A stretch of 64,000 nt of DNA. Source: Chitinivibrionales bacterium (GTDB lineage Bacteria > Fibrobacterota > Chitinivibrionia > Chitinivibrionales > WJKA01). Below the pieces are notes generated by a model. The model saw only the letters and a program-made list of their open reading frames with translations. It ran no database searches and was not told the DNA's origin. Below, one piece after another: positions 54,158 through 61,275 of the stretch; the first letter of the stretch is position 1; every line of letters starts with the position of its first letter. The stretch is taken from positions 23,582 through 87,581 of the forward strand of contig WJLW01000052.1 in NCBI GenBank assembly GCA_014728295.1, given 5' to 3'. A program made the translations under genes and the position numbers.

Positions 54158-55720
54158 ATGCAATCAACGAAAAATCACGCTCAGAATAAAGCACGAGAGT
54201 TCGTAACCAACGGCATTCGCAACAACCATTTCTCGCCGGGAAACAAACTGCCCACGGTGAAAGCTCTTTCGAAGCTTGCAGGCGTCTCCACCGACACAAT
54301 GCGTAAAGCCTTGACTCAGCTCAAATTAGATGGTGTTTTAGAAAGCGTGCGGGGACACTATCTGTTTGTTAAGAGCGACTTGCCTGCTTTCGGATCGAAT
54401 ATCACATTCTCGCAGCCAGCAGTTTCATCATCGTGCGGTTCACTCTGGCTGCGCACGAAGAACCATCTGTTGCGCGATATCGTCAACGGCATGTACCTCC
54501 CCGGACGGCCGCTTCCCGGGATCAGCGAGTTTATGCATACGTATCGCGTTTCGTTCCGCACCATGAAAAAGGCCCTTTGCGCTCTCGAACAGGAAGACGT
54601 AATTCGCTCATACAAAAGGGGTTACGAACTGCCGTCGCTGCCTTTCAACACATCACCGGCGCGTATTGTCCTCATCGGCCACCGGCACGCAAAAGACAAG
54701 ATCAATCTGGGCATGCATGACGAGGCCTTTTTGCGTCACCTCGAAATGGCCTGCGCGCGTGCAAATGTGCAGGTTGATATTTGCACCGTGGACGACAATT
54801 TCGACGGCATCAACGGCACAGATTTTACTTCGGGAAAAACCACGCCACTGCTGCAGGGTGATCAGGTGTTCGGATACTTGTACCTGGCGAATATGGATAC
54901 TCCTGTGCATGCGCGGGTTCTTAAAATGTTGCCGCTCACCCGCAAGCCGGTTGCTGTCCTCGACGAGACCGGAAATGCTATTGATGACGCAAGTCTTTTA
55001 AAATCAAGACGTTTAAAGATTTTCAGAATGACCGTTTCCCAGGCGCCCGCACGCCAGATTGCGCACTATTTGCTGTCGCTGGGGCATAAGCACATCGCCT
55101 TCATCTCCCCCTTTCACGATGCCGTCTGGTCGCAGCAGAGATTGAAAGGATTGCGTGAGGTCTATGCAATGGCAGGTTCCGGCGTTGCCGTATCTGCGTA
55201 TATTTCACATAAGCCGTTTAAAGAGAGTGCACTAGAGCATTCCGGCATACAGGTGCTGCAGCGCGCCTTTCACGCTTGGCGCCGAACGGCACAGGTGGAG
55301 TTCATCAAAGAGGTCGAACCGCTCTTTGCGACAATTGAAGAAAAAGGCATACGCTGGGGCGAACTGCGCCGCCAACTCAAGGAGCATTTCTCCAAAGCAC
55401 TTTCCGACAGGAGCATTACCGCTTGGGTGTTTCCAACCGATTTTCTGGGTGATGTTGCTATGGATTTTTTGGCGGACAGGGGTATCAAAATTCCCGAAGC
55501 AATTTCACTTATCGGTTTTGATGACAGCTTCAGGTCGCTGCGGTGCGGCCTGGCGTCATACAATTTTAATATAGAAGCGGTCGCTAATGCAATGCTGCAA
55601 TACGTCATTCATGGAAAAGTGCCCGGTGTACCCAATGACCGTAAATGCATTGAAATTAAAGGCGCCATCGTGAATCGGCGGTCAATTGCACGTGCGCATT
55701 ATCGCAGGGGAAATGGTTAA
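54158..55720 (+). CDS. Hybrid regulator: two tandem GntR-type winged helices plus LacI-type sensor domain
   Basis: The 520-residue protein opens with a GntR winged helix (about 8-70: FVTNGIRNNHFSPGNKLPTVKALSKLAGVSTDTMRKALTQL in short units). A second, similar one comes at about 97-160 (LLRDIVNGMYLPGRPLP, VSFRTMKKALCALEQEDVI). The rest is a periplasmic-binding-like sensor of LacI type (RQIAHYLLSLGHKHIAFISPFHD, VFPTDFLGDVAMDFLADRGIKIPEAISLIGFDD). Such AraR-like hybrids bind sugars to lift repression. The doubling of the DNA-binding domain is unusual. It diverges from the LamG/sulfatase pair and is the likely regulator of that pair. Confidence 0.87.
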   Translation: MQSTKNHAQNKAREFVTNGIRNNHFSPGNKLPTVKALSKLAGVSTDTMRKALTQLKLDGVLESVRGHYLFVKSDLPAFGSNITFSQPAVSSSCGSLWLRTKNHLLRDIVNGMYLPGRPLPGISEFMHTYRVSFRTMKKALCALEQEDVIRSYKRGYELPSLPFNTSPARIVLIGHRHAKDKINLGMHDEAFLRHLEMACARANVQVDICTVDDNFDGINGTDFTSGKTTPLLQGDQVFGYLYLANMDTPVHARVLKMLPLTRKPVAVLDETGNAIDDASLLKSRRLKIFRMTVSQAPARQIAHYLLSLGHKHIAFISPFHDAVWSQQRLKGLREVYAMAGSGVAVSAYISHKPFKESALEHSGIQVLQRAFHAWRRTAQVEFIKEVEPLFATIEEKGIRWGELRRQLKEHFSKALSDRSITAWVFPTDFLGDVAMDFLADRGIKIPEAISLIGFDDSFRSLRCGLASYNFNIEAVANAMLQYVIHGKVPGVPNDRKCIEIKGAIVNRRSIARAHYRRGNG

Positions 55721-55766
55721 GGGTTGGATATTGCCAAAGATGGTTACGCCAACGCTCTGGGTCCCA

Positions 55767-56618
55767 TCACTCCCCCTTCTCCCCATAAAAAATCCCATAC
55801 TCCCAAACCTTCTTCTTCAACCCGACATACTGATAATACAACGTAATCGAGTGCAGGGACTCGAGGTAGGAAATAAATCCCAGACGATGCTGAATCTTCG
55901 CCAGAATTATCGCCGGAATTGAAAACATAAACAACTTGCGCGACGAGGGCATGACATTTCTGGTAACATTGCGGTACGACATGTTTTTAAATCCGATTTC
56001 TTCTCCATACTTGATGAAATCGTTGCCCGTATCAATCGAATTTACCGCCCAGCCGCTCAGCCAGCCGTTCATGATTTTTTGCTCTCTGGGCGTATAGTCA
56101 TGTTTCGAAGCAAATCCGTCGGCAACGATGATGCGTCCGCCCGGCTTGAGCATACGATAAGCTTCATGCACGAATTTGCGCTTGCTTTCGGCGTAGCAGA
56201 TGCTTTCGAGCCCCCAAACGACAGTGAAGGAGGCATCTTTAAAACCGGGCCGACAGTAATCCATTTCCACGAACCTGGTGCGGTCGGCGACCCCTTTGCG
56301 TTGCGCATTGAGCGTTGCGGAACGTGTTTGCTTTGGACAGACCGTTGCGCCGACGGCCGAGCATCCGTACTTATGTGTCAAGTAAATGCTGCTGCCGCCC
56401 ACACCGCACCCCGCGTCATAGACGCGGTCGTCTTTTCCAATGCGAGCCTGTTCCGCCATGACTTCGTTGAAGCGGATGAGAGATTCGCGGAATGTCTTCG
56501 CTTTCTCGTCGGTATAGCCGAAGTGCATAGCCATACTCGTGTTGAGGTCCCACCAGAGGCGAAAGGAAATCTCGGTTTTGTCGTAGTAGTCGATGACGTC
56601 TTTGCGAGAAAATGACAT
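55767..56618 (-). CDS. SAM-dependent methyltransferase (UbiE/sterol-C-methyltransferase-like)
   Basis: The ATG at 56618 is chosen because a CAGGAG site lies just before it. The 283-residue class I methyltransferase has motif I VYDAGCGVGGSSIYL, post-I and motif II around FVEMDYCRPGFKDASFTVVWGLESICYAESK, and motif III LKPGGRIIVADGF. The stretch WWDLNTSMAMHFGYTDEKAKTF resembles small-molecule C- or O-methyltransferases of the tocopherol/sterol/cyclopropane-synthase neighbourhood. The substrate, perhaps a lipid or quinone, is unknown. The gene is monocistronic and converges with the regulator gene over a 46-bp gap without a hairpin. Confidence 0.87.
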   Translation of the reverse strand: MSFSRKDVIDYYDKTEISFRLWWDLNTSMAMHFGYTDEKAKTFRESLIRFNEVMAEQARIGKDDRVYDAGCGVGGSSIYLTHKYGCSAVGATVCPKQTRSATLNAQRKGVADRTRFVEMDYCRPGFKDASFTVVWGLESICYAESKRKFVHEAYRMLKPGGRIIVADGFASKHDYTPREQKIMNGWLSGWAVNSIDTGNDFIKYGEEIGFKNMSYRNVTRNVMPSSRKLFMFSIPAIILAKIQHRLGFISYLESLHSITLYYQYVGLKKKVWEYGIFYGEKGE

Positions 56619-57156
56619 GGATGGCTCCTGCAATTTTGAGAATGTAACAATATATAAATTGCCCCGGGCACCTTTTCAAACTTTTTTGCAGGATGAAGGA
56701 CCATCGATAACAAAAAGCTCTGTTGTAAGAGGGTCTTCGCTAAGGCCTGCAACTTCTGCGGTTCCGAAATTGTCCCATGTGCCGTTAAGCTCTGCATGCT
56801 AATCTCTAAAACCGGCATCCAATTTTTTGCATTGCACAAGAAATAAATAGTGACATGCGCGCAAAAAAGTGACCCGGATCACCTTAATGTCGCTTTTGTT
56901 GCAAATTGCAGAAAAATTGTATTTGCAGCAAGGATTATTTTTACCTTACAGACTCAAGGAATATTCATGCCGATTTCACTTGATTTCACCGCAATAACAG
57001 CCCTAATCACCGGAGCTGCGGGCCAACCGGGGCGAGTGCTGGTACGCACCTTGGTGTACCTTCCAGTGACGGGCGGAAGGATTTTGCCCACAATTTGAGC
57101 CCACGGCCTCGCAGCGGAGCGAAGAAGCCTCTAAATGCACGAAAGCAAGCGAAAAA
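56619..57156. other. Intergenic region with a possible small ORF and hairpins
   Basis: Between the methyltransferase and the SirC-like gene there are 538 bp with no established gene. A 43-codon frame (56967-57098, MPISLDFTAITALITGAAG...) has an AAGGA site 6 bp upstream, and its first residues resemble the start of CysG/SirC-type proteins, so it may be a decayed remnant or a leader peptide. Two adjacent hairpins lie at 57041-57060 and 57059-57080, within its 3' half. Confidence 0.4.
57041..57080 (+). other. Pair of adjacent hairpins upstream of the SirC-like gene
   Basis: A 7-bp stem (57041-57047 with 57054-57060, one G-U pair) and a 6-bp stem (CCTTCC 57059-57064 with GGAAGG 57075-57080, followed by ATTTT) overlap by two bases and are therefore mutually exclusive. 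This could be a transcriptional attenuator or simple chance. I find no B12-box. Confidence 0.3.
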
Positions 57157-57831
57157 ATGTATATACCGTTGATGATTGATTTGAAAAAGGCCGTTATCTT
57201 TGGCGGCGAGCGTGGCGAAGGATTGCAGAAGACAGAAAAGCTGGCGGCTTTTGCTGATGAAATTCTTGTTGTACCTGAAAGCAATTATGCTGCTGAATTT
57301 ATTGAGCTTAAGTCTGGTTTGCAGCCGCATGTTTATGAGAAAATCGAGCTGCAGCACGACAGGGCAATTCCGGTCGCAAATTTTGTTGCAAGCTACGAAA
57401 ATATAGCAACTTACGTATATGGCGCCACGCTGGTCGTCAGTGATTTGAATGATCGTCAGATCAATGAAGCAATTTTTCGGTGTTGTGTGGAGAACAACAT
57501 CCCCTGTAATGTCATCGACACAAAAGAGCTCTGCACAGCCTGGCAAATGAGCTTAATCGATACCCCCAACATGATGGCCGGTATCTCGTCTAAAGGAACG
57601 TGCGCATTTTATACGAAGCAAACACGCATTGAGCTGCAAAAAGAGTTTGACCATCGATCGAAAATTGCCGAAATTTTAACAGAATTGAGAAATTTGTTGC
57701 CGGCGGATAAAAGGTCTGCTGTTTTGGAGAAGATTTACGGTGATACCGAATTGCAATCATGCTTTCGAAACGGTGAATGGTCGCGTGCGACCAACCGCGG
57801 CCGTTTGTTGGTTGAGAAAATGTTGAATTGA
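57157..57831 (+). CDS. Precorrin-2 dehydrogenase / sirohydrochlorin ferrochelatase-like protein (SirC/Met8/CysG-N)
   Basis: The 224-residue protein starts with the SirC pattern MYIPLMIDLKKAVIFGGERGEGLQKTEKL (Rossmann strand and loop, here GGERGEG). ATLVVSDLNDRQINEAIFRCCVENNIPCNVIDTKELC follows, matching the NAD-binding half and the conserved NVVDxxELC of the family, then a helical C-terminal part. The enzyme oxidises precorrin-2 to sirohydrochlorin and may insert iron for sirohaem. It is divergent, and no other tetrapyrrole gene is nearby. The ATG has no good ribosome site. Several positions differ from consensus, so activity is uncertain. Confidence 0.78.
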   Translation: MYIPLMIDLKKAVIFGGERGEGLQKTEKLAAFADEILVVPESNYAAEFIELKSGLQPHVYEKIELQHDRAIPVANFVASYENIATYVYGATLVVSDLNDRQINEAIFRCCVENNIPCNVIDTKELCTAWQMSLIDTPNMMAGISSKGTCAFYTKQTRIELQKEFDHRSKIAEILTELRNLLPADKRSAVLEKIYGDTELQSCFRNGEWSRATNRGRLLVEKMLN

Positions 57832-58331
57832 AAGGGCTGTTTTGAGAAGAGCAATCCTTCGTCTTTCGACAAATCTGATTTAAGTGGTTGTTATATGCCT
57901 TTTTAGGGGCAATTGGACTTGACGTGACAATGGCTGACATGTCATATCTTATTCAATATCACACGCTTAATGCGAAACCATGAGGATTGTTGAGTTTTGG
58001 CGAAGGTGAAGCTCCTTTTGCAGTCATGCTGAAAATCCTGGATACCCCTCAGCGCGGACATGAGTTTTTATATTTAGCGTGGCATTTCCTAAATGGACAC
58101 CTCTCTTTATACAATTTTACTATCCTATTATTTTGCACATATTTAGATAGTGAAAATAGTGCGAATATGCACTATATTAAACAGCATGGCGCACATTTGC
58201 AGAAAATGCGATTTTCTCGCTTATCAGTTTAGTCGTACGCGCCGGCAAAAGCTCGCAGCAGTAATTTTTCAGCAAGGAAAGTATTTTAGCTTCGACTCAT
58301 AAAACACACACTTCTCAAAGGGGGAAACCTG
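57832..58331. other. 500-bp intergenic stretch, AT-rich, no gene recognised
   Basis: No coding frame with a convincing start is seen; an 81-codon frame at 57987-58232 begins at a TTG without a ribosome site and has unbiased codons. There is a perfect 10-bp palindrome TGACATGTCA at 57935-57944, close to a TTGACG hexamer at 57919. The part from about 58080 to 58210 is distinctly AT-rich against the rest of the window. Confidence 0.5.
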
Positions 58332-59192
58332 ATGGCAAAAGTTCTTGCAACTATTTCTCTGGCTGCCGCAATAGTGGCCTTTTTTTCCTGCACTCAGCAA
58401 CCACTTCCGACACAACACCGTGATGGAGCGATCTTGACGGATTCGTACACATCAAAAGCACTTGGCGCACCAACGATTGCAACAGAAATCGACAGCGTCT
58501 ATACAATTGCCGTGTATGAGCCATTCGAACTGGATGTTGATGCAACAGATCCAGACGGCGATGCCGTCACGTATTCTTTAAGTGAGGGCCCTGCCAATGC
58601 GTCAATCAACGACGCGAACGGTATTCTGGAGTGGACGCCCCAGCCGGGTGATTCGGGTCGGCACGACATGACCATTGTCGCGTCGGATGGAACCAATAAT
58701 GTGAGCTCCTCATTCAAGATATATGCCCGTTACAAAGAGCTAACCGAAACAGATCCATTCGCCGTGCTGTATCCGGACGTGGAAAACATTTGCGTCCGTC
58801 CGGGGGATACCGTCACGATAAAATGGTATGCGGATCTGACCTGGTCGGGATATGAGCGGGGAGTTGATATCAGCCTGGCGGATATCGTCTATGGCGGTGA
58901 AGGTGTAATTATTGTCGGAGAGAATGATGGTCTGATTGACATTGGCGCTGATGAATACGTTGCTTCCTCTCCAAACAATTCCAAACTCGGCATTTACAAA
59001 TGGATTGTGCCGCAAACATTTGATACGCCGGTTGGTCAATTACCGGCCGTCAATACCAAATGGGGGTTTCGGGTCAATTGCATTTATTGCACACCAGATC
59101 CATATCGGGCGCTCGCTGATGGCTCCATCGAGATCAAGGACAATTGCTCATCCACATCCGTGAGCAACAGATATCCCGATCATTTAGAATAA
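58332..59192 (+). CDS. Lipoprotein with Ig-like (He_PIG/cadherin-like) domain
   Basis: The ATG is preceded by a GGGGG-type ribosome site. The signal peptide has lipobox VAFFSC (Cys about residue 20). Residues ~48-135 form an Ig-like domain with the pattern FELDVDATDPDGDAVTYSLSEGP and GILEWTPQPGDSGRHDMTIVASDG, typical of He_PIG or cadherin-like repeats on secreted bacterial proteins. The C-terminal ~150 residues (VLYPDVENICVRPGDTVTIKWYADL) look like another beta sandwich, with a pair of Cys near the end. Its role is unknown, probably surface-exposed. An imperfect 10-bp hairpin (59204-59230) follows, without a T run after it. Confidence 0.82.
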   Translation: MAKVLATISLAAAIVAFFSCTQQPLPTQHRDGAILTDSYTSKALGAPTIATEIDSVYTIAVYEPFELDVDATDPDGDAVTYSLSEGPANASINDANGILEWTPQPGDSGRHDMTIVASDGTNNVSSSFKIYARYKELTETDPFAVLYPDVENICVRPGDTVTIKWYADLTWSGYERGVDISLADIVYGGEGVIIVGENDGLIDIGADEYVASSPNNSKLGIYKWIVPQTFDTPVGQLPAVNTKWGFRVNCIYCTPDPYRALADGSIEIKDNCSSTSVSNRYPDHLE

Positions 59193-59408
59193 TTGCTTTT
59201 TTACGAAGGCTTGTCTTAAGCAGGCCTTCGATTCACTCTTCAATTGCGATTTTCTCGAATTTTGATGTGTTCTTCGGATGAAGCCACCCACAGGTTGCAC
59301 ATATAGACTTCGTAGCCTTGTTCTATCAGGATTGCTGCATTGATTGCATTGAGGTCCGTGGCACGGAAAACTCTTTTTTGCAATCGCTAAGATCTCCTAT
59401 CAACGAAG

Positions 59409-59975
59409 CTACCATACCGTCTCATATCCATATGGTGCAAGATCCCATTTTTTGCCGTACACGTGCAGCGATTTTGTAGTATCCCCTTTTGAATCAACAA
59501 ATTGCTTTCCTTTGTGCGCCCACGCCAGCGCACTGCCGATGAGATTGTATGCTTCGATGCCGCGTTCACGCAGCTTACCGACATATTCTCCGCTGCGATA
59601 ACCTATTGTGCAATAAGCAATTACTGCACAATTTGCGTAACGATCACGGTCTTTCTCAAATTGCTTTTGAGATATTGCCCCCGGAATCATGGAGACTTTC
59701 ATCTCTTTTTTTTCCCGCGCATCGACGATGACGACATCGGCGCGCTCTTTTAAGGTGAGCAGCGAATCGACGGTGATGTCCGGCGCATCGGGATACGCAT
59801 CCTTTTTGTATTCAGCGTACATATCGAGCATTTTCTGCGCTTTTCCGGAATCGGAAGCTGCTTCCCGGGCACAGACAACCGAACACAATGCGCACGCAAA
59901 GACGCGGACCAGCGCACAGAACGCGGAGGTTTTATTTCTCTGTAGCACTCGCTGCTTTGCGTCTCTGCGTTTCAT
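59409..59975 (-). CDS. Secreted rhodanese-like protein
   Basis: The start at 59975, 8 bp after the PfkB stop, is preferred over the GTG-like extension to 59999. A basic N-terminus with a hydrophobic segment (FCALVRVFACALCSVVC) suggests a signal peptide. The rhodanese domain has VVIVDAREKKEMKVSMIPGAI and the active-site loop AYCTIGYRSGEYV with its catalytic Cys, the six-residue loop of the sulfurtransferase group. It ends RGIEAYNLIGSALAWAHKG. It may transfer sulfane sulfur in the periplasm. Its operon partners are a sugar kinase and a GH65 protein, with no clear sulfur link. Confidence 0.85.
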   Translation of the reverse strand: MKRRDAKQRVLQRNKTSAFCALVRVFACALCSVVCAREAASDSGKAQKMLDMYAEYKKDAYPDAPDITVDSLLTLKERADVVIVDAREKKEMKVSMIPGAISQKQFEKDRDRYANCAVIAYCTIGYRSGEYVGKLRERGIEAYNLIGSALAWAHKGKQFVDSKGDTTKSLHVYGKKWDLAPYGYETVW

Positions 59976-59983
59976 ATTCCTGC

Positions 59984-61201
59984 CTATTTGCTCTCCCACT
60001 TACCCTTATCATCCGGACCGGCCCAGAACTGATCTTTCAGGTTCCATCCATCCTCGGAGATATTCATCTCTTTGGTTTGCCAGCCACCTTCGATGCGCTG
60101 GGTGAGATCTTCGAAGCCTTTGTTCCAGGAGAGTCCGTCGGGTACGGTGACATTCATGCTGCCGGCGGCATTGGCGTAACGCAGACACGATTCGATGGAA
60201 TGCTCACGCACGAAAGCCGACAAAAATCCGGCAATCGCCGAGTCGCCCGAACCGAGTGCGCCAACGAATTTTTCTTCCTGATACACCGGGAACCACAACT
60301 CACGATTGGCCCAGTTCTCGATATCGCCGCATTGTGCCGCTCCAAGCTTTTCAAGCCGGTCGGCATTGCCGGTCTTGACGTAGAGGCCGAGATGGCCGCA
60401 TTTGACCATGGCAATAGCGGTCCCCATTTCGATCATCTCGTCTGCCAGGCGGGTAATTTCGGATACGGACATGTGATCCAGCACCGTGTCATGATGACCG
60501 ACGTGTGATTTCTTTTCCAGAAACTCATCCTTGTGCAGGAAAAAGAACACCTCTTCGGCGCTGGGAACCATGATGTCGGTCAGCGGAACCCATTTTTCGA
60601 GAATTGCTTTCCAATCGAGCCGCCCGGCTTCACTATCAAAATCGGGGATGGAGAGATCCAGCGCGGTGGTAACGTTGCGGGCCTTGACTTCGGAGAGAAT
60701 TTTTTCGAGTTCGGCGCCGGTGTTGCCGTAAATTCTTTGCATCCAGGGTGGGTAGCCGAACAGAAAGCACCTGGTACGATCCACCAGTTTGTAATCGACG
60801 TCGTCGTTGCCAAAGGTGTCGTTTGCACCGCAGTGATGCAGATAAAAACGATCCACGCCGGGAATGCATATCGCAATAGTGTAGGACGTCGACTCACCCG
60901 GTACCATTTTGATGCCTTCGAAATGGCCTTCGTGCTCGTCGTACCAGCGCAGCACCTGCTTGCCGAAATCGTCGTCGCCAACTTTGCCGATCAGCTCGGT
61001 TGTAACGCCAAGTCGCTTTATTGACACACCGGAATTGGTTACCGGTCCGCCGCCAACAACGACGCACTTGCCCATGTTGATCATCTTGCCGGGAATCAAC
61101 ACACTGCTGACATTTTCCGCTTTTTCCTGCAAGGTAAAGGCAGGTATCAGGTCGAGGCAGAGATGCCCGGCAGCAATGATTTCGATATCTTTTGTTGCCA
61201 T
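59984..61201 (-). CDS. PfkB-family carbohydrate kinase
   Basis: The 405-residue ribokinase-fold kinase shows AAGHLCLDLIPAF at the N-terminus, GGGPVTNSGVSIKRLG (substrate-binding Gly pair), GKVGDDDFGKQVL, MVPSAEEVFFF, AMVKCGHLGLYV and the catalytic GALGSGDSAIAGFLSAF. The anion-hole motif is GSGD in place of the usual GAGD; the catalytic Asp is kept. The protein is ~80 residues longer than ribokinase, partly by a C-terminal tail rich in Trp. It lies 74 bp downstream of the GH65 gene on the same strand, so the sugar is likely one released by that phosphorylase or a derivative. The specificity is not readable. Confidence 0.88.
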   Translation of the reverse strand: MATKDIEIIAAGHLCLDLIPAFTLQEKAENVSSVLIPGKMINMGKCVVVGGGPVTNSGVSIKRLGVTTELIGKVGDDDFGKQVLRWYDEHEGHFEGIKMVPGESTSYTIAICIPGVDRFYLHHCGANDTFGNDDVDYKLVDRTRCFLFGYPPWMQRIYGNTGAELEKILSEVKARNVTTALDLSIPDFDSEAGRLDWKAILEKWVPLTDIMVPSAEEVFFFLHKDEFLEKKSHVGHHDTVLDHMSVSEITRLADEMIEMGTAIAMVKCGHLGLYVKTGNADRLEKLGAAQCGDIENWANRELWFPVYQEEKFVGALGSGDSAIAGFLSAFVREHSIESCLRYANAAGSMNVTVPDGLSWNKGFEDLTQRIEGGWQTKEMNISEDGWNLKDQFWAGPDDKGKWESK

Positions 61202-61275
61202 GATTACTCCTTTATGTCGGTGAAAAATGTATGAAAGCGATTCTGAAATTCAGTATCTCAATGTCGGCAAAGGTC

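Noticed and set aside
57987..58232. 81-codon frame in the intergenic gap
   Set aside because: Starts at TTG without a ribosome site and has no protein-like composition.
59204..59230. Hairpin after the Ig-like lipoprotein as an intrinsic terminator
   Set aside because: The stem is good, but the T run precedes it; no T run follows on either strand.
59880..59975. Repetitive GCAAAGACGC-like motif as a repeat element
   Set aside because: Only loose similarity between two short copies, and it falls in the signal-peptide coding part of the rhodanese gene.
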